The notes beneath the pieces are model-generated. The model saw only the letters and a list, made by a program, of their open reading frames with translations. It had not been told where the DNA came from and did not search any database. From the NCBI RefSeq assembly GCF_003626655.1, contig NZ_RBAN01000003.1:434001-498000 (forward strand): DNA of 64,000 bases. Direction: 5' to 3'. Source of the DNA: Micromonospora costi (GTDB lineage: Bacteria; Actinomycetota; Actinomycetes; Mycobacteriales; Micromonosporaceae). A program made the translations under genes and the position numbers. The stretch's first letter is position 1, and each line of letters opens with the position of its first letter. Of the stretch, positions 41,364 through 48,806 are shown one piece after another.

Positions 41364-43766
41364 TCAAAGCTTGTCGATCGGTGCGTGCCGGAGCACCAGC
41401 CAGAGGGTCTGGTCGCCGAAGTCGATCTGGGCACGGGCACCCGGGCCGTGCCCTTCCACGACGATGACCCGGCCCAGGCCGTAACGCTGGTGGTTGACCC
41501 GGTCGCCGGCGGCCACCTTCGGCGCCTGCGGAAGCTCGCTGGCGGTGGTCAACCGGCTGCCGTCCACACCGAGCTGCCGCGCCAGCTGCGCCGCCTTCGG
41601 GGTGCCGCCGGTGAAGCCGCGCCCGCCGGGCACGCGGTCCGCGCGCCCTCCCACGCCGCCGCCCCCGCCGGCCCACGAGGTGTACGACCCCTCGGTGCGC
41701 TCCCAGCGCACCAGCTCCGGCGGCAGCTCCTCCAGGAACCGTGACGGCGGGTTGTAGGCCGGCTGCCCCCACGCCGAGCGGGTCACCGCCCGGGACAGGT
41801 AGAGGCGCTGCCGGGCGCGGGTGATCCCCACGTACGCGAGCCGCCGCTCCTCCTCCAGCTCCCGGGTGTCGCCGAGCGAGCGCAGGTGCGGGAAGACGCC
41901 GTCCTCCAGGCCGGTCAGGAAGACCACCGGGAACTCCAGCCCCTTCGCCGTGTGCAGGGTCATGAGGGTGACCACGCCCTGGTGCTCCGGGTCGTCGGTG
42001 GGCACCTGGTCGGCGTCGGCGACCAGGGCGACCTGCTCCAGGAAGCCCGCCACGGTGGCCCGCTCCCCCTCGTCGCCGGTCGCCTCGATGCGCTCGGTGT
42101 ACTCGCGGGCCACGCTGACCAGTTCCTGGAGGTTGTCGACGCGGCCCGCGTCCTGCGGGTCGATGCTCTCCTCCAGCTCGGTGAGGTAGCCCGAGCGGGT
42201 GAGCAGCGCCTCCAACACCTCCTCCGGGGTGCCCGTCTCGGCCAGCTCGCGGGCGCCGTCGAGCAGGGCCACGAAGTCGGCGATGCCGTTCGCGGCCCGG
42301 GTCGAGATGCCCGGCGCCTCCTTGGCCCGGCGCAGGGCCGCGCCGAAGGAGATCCGGTCCCGGCTGGCGAGCGCCTCCACGCACGCCTCCGCCCGCTCGC
42401 CGATGCCCCGGCGCGGGGTGTTCAGGATCCGGCGCAGGCTCACCGTGTCGTCGTCGTTCACCACGGCCCGCAGGTACGCGAGCGCGTCGCGGACCTCCTT
42501 GCGCTCGTAGAAGCGCACCCCGCCGACCACCTTGTAGGGCAGGCCGACCCGGATGAACACCTCCTCGAAGACACGGGACTGCGCGTTGGTGCGGTAGAAG
42601 ACCGCCACGTCGCCCGGGCGCGTCTCGCCCGCGTCGACCAGCCGGTCGATCTCCCGGGCCACCCAGTCGGCCTCGGCGTGCTCGGTGTCGGCCACGTAAC
42701 CGACGATCCGCTCGCCCGCGCCGGCGTCGCTCCACAGCCGCTTCGGCTTGCGGGACGTGTTGCGGTCGATCACCGCGTTGGCGGCGTTGAGGATCGTCTG
42801 GGTGGAGCGGTAGTTCTGCTCCAGCAGGATCGTCCGGGCGTCGGTGAAGTCGCGTTCGAACTCCAGGATGTTGCGGATGGTCGCGCCCCGGAACGCGTAG
42901 ATCGACTGGTCGGCGTCACCGACCACGCACAGCTCCGCCGGAGCCAGCCCCTCGGTGCCGGAGACCAGTTCCTTGATGAGGACGTACTGGGCGTGGTTGG
43001 TGTCCTGGTACTCGTCGACGAGCACGTGCCGGAACCGGCGGCGGTAGGTCTCCGCGACGTGGGGGTGCGACTGGAGCAGGTGCACCGTCGTCATGATCAG
43101 GTCGTCGAAGTCGAGGGCGTGCGCCTCGCGCAGCCGGCGCTGGTAGAGCGTGTACGCCTCGGCCAGCGCCCGCTCGTTGGGGCCCTTGGCCCGGGCCGCG
43201 AACGCCTCGGGGTCGACCAGCTCGTTCTTCAGGTTGGAGACCTGGGCGGCGAGCCCGCGGGCCGGGTAGCGCTTCGGGTCGAGATCCAGCTCCCGCGCGA
43301 CCATCTGCATGAGCCGGCGGGAGTCGTCCGCGTCGTAGATCGAGAACGTCGACTTGAGGCCGGCGTGCTCGTGCTCGGCGCGGAGGATCCGGACGCACGC
43401 CGAGTGGAACGTCGACACCCACATGAGCCGGGCGCGGGGGCCGACCAGCGCGGCGACCCGTTCCTTCATCTCACCCGCGGCCTTGTTGGTGAAGGTGATC
43501 GCGATGATCTCCCCGGGGTGGACGTCGCGTGCGGCGAGCAGGTAGGCGATCCGGTGGGTGAGCACCCGGGTCTTGCCGGAGCCGGCACCCGCGACGATCA
43601 GCAGCGGGGAACCGGCGTGGGTGACGGCGTCACGCTGCGGCCCGTTGAGGCCGGTGAGCAGCGCCTGCGGGTCGAGGCGGCGGCCGGCGGACCCGGACCG
43701 GTGCGGGCGGGCCGGCGCCGGCTCGGACGCGGGCGGGGACGCGGAGAGGTCGAAGAGAGGATGCAT
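41364..43766 (-). CDS. pcrA: ATP-dependent DNA helicase UvrD/PcrA
   Basis: 800 aa, superfamily 1 helicase for nucleotide-excision repair and replication restart. Walker A AGAGSGKT is at residues 59-66, then TFTNKAAGEMKERV, the DEYQDT Walker B, GDADQSIYAFRGA, QNYRS, and VTLMTLHTAKGLEFPVVF with the YVGITRAR motif VI. The last about 100 residues, after a Gly-rich linker, form the Tudor-like tail (VNHQRYGLGRVIVVEG) typical of PcrA and known to contact RNA polymerase. Confidence 0.95.
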   Translation of the reverse strand: MHPLFDLSASPPASEPAPARPHRSGSAGRRLDPQALLTGLNGPQRDAVTHAGSPLLIVAGAGSGKTRVLTHRIAYLLAARDVHPGEIIAITFTNKAAGEMKERVAALVGPRARLMWVSTFHSACVRILRAEHEHAGLKSTFSIYDADDSRRLMQMVARELDLDPKRYPARGLAAQVSNLKNELVDPEAFAARAKGPNERALAEAYTLYQRRLREAHALDFDDLIMTTVHLLQSHPHVAETYRRRFRHVLVDEYQDTNHAQYVLIKELVSGTEGLAPAELCVVGDADQSIYAFRGATIRNILEFERDFTDARTILLEQNYRSTQTILNAANAVIDRNTSRKPKRLWSDAGAGERIVGYVADTEHAEADWVAREIDRLVDAGETRPGDVAVFYRTNAQSRVFEEVFIRVGLPYKVVGGVRFYERKEVRDALAYLRAVVNDDDTVSLRRILNTPRRGIGERAEACVEALASRDRISFGAALRRAKEAPGISTRAANGIADFVALLDGARELAETGTPEEVLEALLTRSGYLTELEESIDPQDAGRVDNLQELVSVAREYTERIEATGDEGERATVAGFLEQVALVADADQVPTDDPEHQGVVTLMTLHTAKGLEFPVVFLTGLEDGVFPHLRSLGDTRELEEERRLAYVGITRARQRLYLSRAVTRSAWGQPAYNPPSRFLEELPPELVRWERTEGSYTSWAGGGGGVGGRADRVPGGRGFTGGTPKAAQLARQLGVDGSRLTTASELPQAPKVAAGDRVNHQRYGLGRVIVVEGHGPGARAQIDFGDQTLWLVLRHAPIDKL

Positions 43767-43917
43767 CGCACGGCGAGTCTATGCCGCCGGCCGGACACTC
43801 CCGGACCGCGCACGCCCGGCAGCACCCCGGCGATGCGCCGCGGGCCCGGTGCGACCGGCGCCGGTCGACTCCGCAGCGCCGATGGGAGCGTGGGGGCAGC
43901 CCGGTTGGTGGGAATCC
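43767..43917. other. Intergenic region between pcrA and the chorismate-mutase leader
   Basis: About 150 bp between divergent units, with no gene. It should hold the pcrA promoter. Confidence 0.4.
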
Positions 43918-43947
43918 TTGCGCGCCGACGGCCGACGTGGGCATACT
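43918..43947 (+). promoter_or_regulatory. Candidate promoter of the leader-peptide/chorismate-mutase transcript
   Basis: TTGCGC (43918-43923), 18 bases, then CATACT (43942-43947; 4 of 6 matches to TATAAT). The expected transcription start is about 43953-43955, at or just before the GTG of the leader ORF, so the leader may be translated from a leaderless mRNA. No ribosome-binding site is visible before that GTG. Confidence 0.5.
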
Positions 43948-43954
43948 CGACGGC

Positions 43955-44020
43955 GTGTTCGGTCAGCGTTACTACTTTTACTACGGCACCGGGAGTCCGG
44001 CAGCCGTAGGTCGCGCCTGA
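43955..44020 (+). CDS. Leader peptide with Tyr-Tyr-Phe-Tyr-Tyr, regulating chorismate mutase
   Basis: 21 codons plus TGA. After GTG-TTC-GGT-CAG-CGT come TAC TAC TTT TAC TAC (43970-43984), then GTGSPAAVGRA and the stop at 44018-44020. Five consecutive aromatic codons, one of them TTT (rare at this GC content), just before an intrinsic terminator and a chorismate-mutase gene, match ribosome-mediated attenuators. Stalling for lack of charged tRNA-Tyr or tRNA-Phe would leave 43989-44000 free to pair with the terminator arm. Reaching the stop would cover it and allow termination. The layout parallels the actinobacterial trp leader (run of Trp followed by TAxPAA). Confidence 0.82.
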   Translation: MFGQRYYFYYGTGSPAAVGRA

Positions 44021-44052
44021 TCACAGACCTGCGAAAAGCCCCGGGCTCCTGG
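43989..44052 (+). promoter_or_regulatory. Antiterminator helix of the attenuator
   Basis: 43989-44000 (CCGGGAGTCCGG), inside the leader ORF just after the aromatic codons, can pair with 44041-44052 (CCGGGCTCCTGG) in 12 consecutive pairs, two of them G.U. This uses the 5' arm and loop of the terminator, so the two structures exclude each other. AGGTC/GACCT (44008-44012 with 44026-44030) can form a small inner stem. Confidence 0.75.
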
Positions 44053-44067
44053 AGCCCGGGGCTTTTC
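44033..44067 (+). terminator. Intrinsic terminator of the chorismate-mutase attenuator
   Basis: GAAAAGCCCCGGGCTC (44033-44048) pairs perfectly with 44052-44067 around CTG. The GGGGCTTTTCC end supplies a short T-tract and the AAAA on the 5' side pairs with it. It lies between the leader stop and the chorismate-mutase ATG, where an ordinary terminator would make no sense. Confidence 0.88.
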
Positions 44068-44114
44068 CGTCCCCGGGATCCGGGCACCGGGCCCGATGTC
44101 CGAGGGGTACGGCG

Positions 44115-44630
44115 ATGATGACAGACGTGGCACAGCGAGACGGCGGCCCGGCGCGCTGCGACGGCGACCGGTCCGGCACGCCCACCGGGCCGGACGGCGC
44201 GACGGAGCCGCCCACCGTGCGGGACGGCACGACGGAGCCGCCCACCGGGGCGGACAGCGCGGTGGAGCCGCCCGCCGCGACGGTCGCCGCGACCGAGCCG
44301 CCGGCCGCCGCCGGCCAGGCGGGCGGGGACGCGTCCACCCCGGCCGACCGCACACAGGACCTGGACGCCGGCACCCGGGAGCCCGCGGCGGCGGCCCGCA
44401 TCCTGGACATCCGCAAGCGGATCGACGAGATCGACCAGGCGCTCATCGACCTCTGGCAGGAGCGGGCGCGCCTCTCCCAGGAGGTCGGCGCGACCCGGCG
44501 GGCCTCCGGCGGCACGCGGCTCGTGCTCTCCCGGGAACGGGAGATCCTGGAGCGTTTCCGTACGGCGCTCGGCGCCGACGGCACCCAGTTCGCGCTCCTG
44601 CTGCTGCGCGCCGGCCGCGGCCCGCTCTGA
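44115..44630 (+). CDS. Chorismate mutase, AroQ type, with low-complexity N-terminal extension
   Basis: 171 aa from ATG 44115 (ATG 44118 also possible). Residues about 93-171 are an AroQ-class chorismate mutase: ILDIRKRIDEIDQALIDLW and QERARLSQEVGATRR give the first helices with the catalytic Arg/Lys positions, and SREREILERF the last. It would convert chorismate to prephenate, the branch toward Phe and Tyr. Residues 1-90 are Ala/Pro/Thr-rich with repeated TEPP(T/A) units and look disordered; no signal peptide is seen. The leader-peptide attenuator upstream fits this role. Confidence 0.85.
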   Translation: MMTDVAQRDGGPARCDGDRSGTPTGPDGATEPPTVRDGTTEPPTGADSAVEPPAATVAATEPPAAAGQAGGDASTPADRTQDLDAGTREPAAAARILDIRKRIDEIDQALIDLWQERARLSQEVGATRRASGGTRLVLSREREILERFRTALGADGTQFALLLLRAGRGPL

Positions 44631-44665
44631 CCGCATCGCCTCCCCGTGCCGGCCCGAAACGCGGA

Positions 44666-44702
44666 ACCGCCTGCCGGTGTCTCGTCGACACCGGCAGGCG
44701 GT
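44666..44702. terminator. Bidirectional terminator between chorismate mutase and opp cluster 2
   Basis: ACCGCCTGCCGGTGTC (44666-44681) pairs perfectly with 44687-44702 around TCGTC, between convergent genes. Confidence 0.8.
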
Positions 44703-44714
44703 CCGGGGGGTGCG

Positions 44715-45728
44715 TCAGGCCTCGTGGGTGGCCACGATCTCCCGCTTCTCAGCGAAGTGGCAGGCGCTCGGGTGGTCCGAGCCCTGCCGGATCTGGAGCA
44801 GCGGCACCTGCTGGGCGCAGATGTCCTGCGCCTTCCAGCACCGGGTGCGGAACCGGCAGCCCGACGGCGGGTCGGCCGGCGACGGCACGTCACCGGTCAG
44901 GCGGATGATCGCCTTGTTCTGCCGGACGGTCGGGTCCGGCACCGGCACCGCGGAGAGCAGCGCCTGGGTGTACGGGTGGGTCGGCCGCTCGTAGATCTCG
45001 TCCTCGGTGCCGATCTCCACGATCTTGCCGAGGTACATGACGGCGACCCGGTCGCTCAGGTGCCGCACCACGGACAGGTCGTGGGCGATGAAGACGTACG
45101 CGAGACCGAACTCGGACTGGAGCTGCTCCAGCAGGTTCATGACCTGGGCCTGGATCGAGACGTCCAGCGCCGACACCGGCTCGTCGCAGACGATGATCTC
45201 CGGACGCAGGGCGAGCGCCCGGGCGATGCCGATACGCTGCCGCTGCCCGCCGGAGAACTGATGCGGGTACCGGTTGATGTGCTCCGGGTTGAGGCCCACC
45301 AGGTCGAGCAGTTCCTTGACCTTCCTACGGCGGCTGCCCTTCGGCGCCACCTCGGGGTGGATCTCGAACGGCTCACCGATGAGGTCGCCGACCGTCATCC
45401 GCGGGTTCAGCGAGGTGTACGGGTCCTGCATGACCAGCTGGATCTGGCGGCGCAGCCGGCGCAGCCCGCCACCGGACAGCTTGGAGATGTCCTGCCCCTT
45501 GTAGAGCACGTTGCCGGCGGTCGGCTTCTCCAGGTTCATGAGCACCCGGGCCAGCGTCGACTTGCCGCAGCCGGACTCGCCCACCACGCCGAGCGTCTCG
45601 CCCTGGCGCAGCTCGAAGGAGACCCCGTCCACCGCCTTGACGTGGCCGATGGTCTTCTTGAACACCACACCCCGGGTGACGGGGTAGTGCTTGACCAGGT
45701 CGCGGACCTCGAGGATGTTCTCAGTCAC
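44715..45728 (-). CDS. oppF: Oligopeptide ABC transporter ATP-binding protein (cluster 2)
   Basis: 337 aa. GESGCGKS, FSGGQRQR and VCDEPVSALD are intact, with the C-terminal FRTRCWKAQDIC cysteine region. It is very similar to the OppF at 30095-31126; for example, RLTGDVPSPADPPSGCRF is identical. Last gene of the second operon. It overlaps oppD by eight bases. Confidence 0.94.
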   Translation of the reverse strand: MTENILEVRDLVKHYPVTRGVVFKKTIGHVKAVDGVSFELRQGETLGVVGESGCGKSTLARVLMNLEKPTAGNVLYKGQDISKLSGGGLRRLRRQIQLVMQDPYTSLNPRMTVGDLIGEPFEIHPEVAPKGSRRRKVKELLDLVGLNPEHINRYPHQFSGGQRQRIGIARALALRPEIIVCDEPVSALDVSIQAQVMNLLEQLQSEFGLAYVFIAHDLSVVRHLSDRVAVMYLGKIVEIGTEDEIYERPTHPYTQALLSAVPVPDPTVRQNKAIIRLTGDVPSPADPPSGCRFRTRCWKAQDICAQQVPLLQIRQGSDHPSACHFAEKREIVATHEA

Positions 45729-46758
45729 GGTTCACCAGCTCCTCGGCGAAGTGGCAGGCGCTGGCCCGGCCGGCGCCGATCTGCAGCAGCGGCGGCACCT
45801 TCTCCCGGCACACCGGCTGCGCCATGGGGCAGCGCGGGTTGAACGGGCAGCCCGGCGGGATGTTCATGAGGTTCGGCGGGAGGCCCTTGATGGTACGGAG
45901 CTGCTGCCCCTTCTCGTCGAGCCGCGGGATCGAGTCGAGCAGGCCGAGCGTGTACGGGTGCGCGGGCTTCGCGTACAGGTCGTAGACGTCGGCTTCCTCG
46001 ACGATCCGGCCGGCGTACATGACCGCGATCCGGTCCGCGACGTCGGCCACCACGCCGAGGTCGTGGGTGATCAGGATCATGCCCATGTGCCGCTCGCGCT
46101 GCAGCTCGGCCAGCAGGTCCATGATCTGGGCCTGCACGGTCACGTCGAGCGCCGTGGTCGGCTCGTCCGCGATCAGCACCTCCGGGTCGAGCGCCAGCGA
46201 CATGGCGATCATCGCCCGCTGCCGCATGCCGCCGGAGAACTGGTGCGGGTAGTTGTTGAACCGGCCCTTGGCGTTCGGGATCTTGACCTGGTCGAGCATC
46301 TCGATCGCGCGCTTCTTGGCGTCCGAACGGCTCATGCCGCGCCGGACGCGGAACTGCTCGGCGATCTGGAACCCGACGGTGAAGACCGGGTTCAGCGCGG
46401 AGAGCGCGTCCTGGAAGATCATCGCGATGCCCTCGCCGCGGATGCGGCGGCGCTCCTCGAAGGACATCTTGAGCATGTCCTTGCCGTGGAAGCGCACCTG
46501 GCCGCCGGTCACGAACCCGGGCGGCGTGTCGAGGATGCCCATGATGGTCTGCGCGGTGACGCTCTTGCCGGAGCCGGACTCGCCGAGCACGGCGAGGGTC
46601 TCCCCCGCGTCGACGTGGTACGTGACCCCGTTGATGACCTTGGCGACGCCGTCGCGGGTACGGAACTCCACCCGGAGGTCGTCGACCTCGAGCAGGCGGC
46701 CGGACGGGCGCCCCGTGGGGCCCACGGCGGACTGCTCGGACACGAGAATGTCGGACAA
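45721..46758 (-). CDS. oppD: Oligopeptide ABC transporter ATP-binding protein (cluster 2)
   Basis: 345 aa from an unusual TTG start (46758), preceded by GGGGAGA. GESGSGKS (about 57-64), FSGGMRQR and LIADEPTTALD are present, and the C-terminus has FNPRCPMAQPVC. Paralogous to 29074-30111. Only 11 bp separate it from oppC, against 66 bp in cluster 1. Confidence 0.93.
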   Translation of the reverse strand: MSDILVSEQSAVGPTGRPSGRLLEVDDLRVEFRTRDGVAKVINGVTYHVDAGETLAVLGESGSGKSVTAQTIMGILDTPPGFVTGGQVRFHGKDMLKMSFEERRRIRGEGIAMIFQDALSALNPVFTVGFQIAEQFRVRRGMSRSDAKKRAIEMLDQVKIPNAKGRFNNYPHQFSGGMRQRAMIAMSLALDPEVLIADEPTTALDVTVQAQIMDLLAELQRERHMGMILITHDLGVVADVADRIAVMYAGRIVEEADVYDLYAKPAHPYTLGLLDSIPRLDEKGQQLRTIKGLPPNLMNIPPGCPFNPRCPMAQPVCREKVPPLLQIGAGRASACHFAEELVNRD

Positions 46759-46769
46759 CTGGATCTCCC

Positions 46770-47747
46770 CTAGCGGAGTTTCGGATCGAGGGCCTCGCGA
46801 ACCGCCTCACCGAGCATCACGAAGCTCAGGACGGCGGCGACGAGGAACGCGGCGGGGAAGAAGAGCAGGTACGGAGCGACCCGGATCAGGTTCTGCGCCT
46901 CGTTGATGATGATGCCCCAGGACACGACGGGAGACTTCAGCCCGACGCCCAGGAAGGACAGCGTCGCCTCCGCGCCGATGAACGAACCGACCAGGATCGT
47001 GCCGTAGACCAGCAGTGGCGCCAGGCAGTTGGGCAGCAGGTGCTTGAGGATGATCCGGCCGGTGCCCGCACCGAGCGCCCGGGCCGCCACGATGTAGTCC
47101 GCCTCCTTGGTGGCCAGCACCGAGGAGCGCATCAGCCGCATCACGACCGGCCAGCTCAGCACCACCAGGGACGCGATGACGAGGCCCTTGACCTCCCAGG
47201 CGCTGTTGCTCGAGCCCGACCCGTTGAACGTGGTCAGGATGACGATCGCGCCGAGCACGAACGGCAGGCCGAAGAAGACGTCGGCGATCCGGGACAGCAG
47301 GGCGTCGACCCAGCCGCCCCGGTAGCCGGCGATCATGCCCATGGTGCCGCCGATCAGCAGGGTGCCGATCACCGACAGCAGTGCCACCACGATGGACGCG
47401 TTGGCGCCGTAGATGGTCCGGGCGAACACGTCCTGGCCCTGGATGTCGTAACCGAACCAGGCGTGTCCGGAGGGCTTCTCCAGGCTGCGGCTCAGGTTGC
47501 CGGCGGTCGGGTCGGCCGAGGTGAACAGCGACGGGAAGGCGGCCATCACCACGAAGATCAGGATGAAGACCGCGGAGATCCAGAAGAGCGGCTTGCGCCG
47601 CAGGTCACGCCAGGCGTCCCCGAGCAGGCCACGGGGCTTCTCCCGGCGGGCGTTCTCGGGCAGGCCGGCGTTGGTCGCGCCACCGATCTCGGTCGGCTCG
47701 TGCGACGGCGGTGTGGAGACGATCGAAGCGGCGCTCGGGTCACTCAT
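46770..47747 (-). CDS. oppC: Oligopeptide ABC transporter permease (cluster 2)
   Basis: 325 aa. N-terminal LLGDAWRDLRRKPLFW, six helices, EAA loop ARALGAGTGRIILKHLLPN and tail AVREALDPKLR. Its ATG is part of ATGAGTGA (47740-47747), which also contains the oppB stop. This intact 8-bp overlap is the ancestral state disrupted in cluster 1. Confidence 0.94.
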   Translation of the reverse strand: MSDPSAASIVSTPPSHEPTEIGGATNAGLPENARREKPRGLLGDAWRDLRRKPLFWISAVFILIFVVMAAFPSLFTSADPTAGNLSRSLEKPSGHAWFGYDIQGQDVFARTIYGANASIVVALLSVIGTLLIGGTMGMIAGYRGGWVDALLSRIADVFFGLPFVLGAIVILTTFNGSGSSNSAWEVKGLVIASLVVLSWPVVMRLMRSSVLATKEADYIVAARALGAGTGRIILKHLLPNCLAPLLVYGTILVGSFIGAEATLSFLGVGLKSPVVSWGIIINEAQNLIRVAPYLLFFPAAFLVAAVLSFVMLGEAVREALDPKLR

Positions 47748-48666
47748 AGCGGATCCTCGGGTCCAGGGCGGCGTACAGCAGGTCCACCAGCAGGTTCATC
47801 AGGAGATAGACGAGCACCAGGATCACCACGATGGAGACCACGGTGGCGCTCTCCTTGGTGACGATCGACCGGTACACGATCCGACCGATGCCGTTGATCT
47901 GGAAGATGCCCTCGGTGACGATGGCGCCGCCCATGAGGGCGCCGAGGTCGGTGCCGAGCAGGGTGACGACCGGGATCAGCGAGTTGCGCAGCAGGTGCAC
48001 ACCGACCACGCGGCGCATCGGCAGGCCCTTGGCGATGGCCGTGCGCACGTAGTCGGAGCGGCGGTTCTCGGAGATGCTCGTGCGGGCCACCCGGGCGATG
48101 TACGCCATCGAGATGCTGCCCAGCACGAAGCCGGGGACGATCAGCTCGGGGAACCGCATTTCGCTCGACACGGTGGGCTCGATGATGCTCAACTGCACAC
48201 CGAGCACCCACTGGAGCACGAAACCGATGACGAAGATCGGCAGCGCGATCAGGAAGAGCGTGGAGATCAGGACCAGGTTGTCCAGGAAGCCGTTACGCCG
48301 CAGGCCCGTGACCACACCGGCGGTGAGGCCGATCAGCGCCTCGATCGCCAGGGCCACGACGGCCAGCTTCAGCGTGTTGGGGTACGCCGTGGCGATGATG
48401 TCGTTGATCGAGCGGCCGCCGAAGGTGGTGCCGAAGTCCCCCTGGAAGAGGTTCTTCATGTAGGTGGCGTACTGCACGTAGAGCGGCTGATCCAGCTGGA
48501 ACTTCTCGGTCATCATCGCGACGAAGCCGGGCGGGCACGGCCGTTCGCCGCACTTGCCGGCGAACGGGTCGCCGGGTACCGCCCAGACGAGCCAGTAGAT
48601 GAGGAATGTCGTTCCGATGAAGACCGGGACGAGTTGGAGCAGCCGTCTCAACAGATAACGGCCCAT
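47740..48666 (-). CDS. oppB: Oligopeptide ABC transporter permease (cluster 2)
   Basis: 308 aa from ATG 48666 (MGRYLLRRLLQLVPVF); the frame is open to 48738 but that part is not OppB-like. Six helices, EAA loop NRRSDYVRTAIAKGL, tail DPRIRYE. Between the first two helices there is a short Cys-containing loop (GKCGERPCPPGF). A strong hairpin lies between oppA and this gene. Confidence 0.93.
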   Translation of the reverse strand: MGRYLLRRLLQLVPVFIGTTFLIYWLVWAVPGDPFAGKCGERPCPPGFVAMMTEKFQLDQPLYVQYATYMKNLFQGDFGTTFGGRSINDIIATAYPNTLKLAVVALAIEALIGLTAGVVTGLRRNGFLDNLVLISTLFLIALPIFVIGFVLQWVLGVQLSIIEPTVSSEMRFPELIVPGFVLGSISMAYIARVARTSISENRRSDYVRTAIAKGLPMRRVVGVHLLRNSLIPVVTLLGTDLGALMGGAIVTEGIFQINGIGRIVYRSIVTKESATVVSIVVILVLVYLLMNLLVDLLYAALDPRIRYE

Positions 48667-48753
48667 GGGGTGGTCCTCCAGACAGGGGGCGCGTCGGTGA
48701 CCGACACGCGTGACGACGTGTCGAGGGGCATTTTGCACCCCTCGCGGAACGGC

Positions 48754-48792
48754 CCCAGGTCGGGCTCACCTTGTAGGTGAGCCCGACCTGGG
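48754..48792 (-). terminator. Hairpin between oppA and oppB, cluster 2 (possible partial terminator)
   Basis: CCCAGGTCGGGCTCACCT (48754-48771) pairs perfectly with 48775-48792 around TGT, 15 bp past the oppA stop. Same position as the hairpin in cluster 1, with different sequence. Confidence 0.75.
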
Positions 48793-48806
48793 TCAGACCG
48801 TACGGC

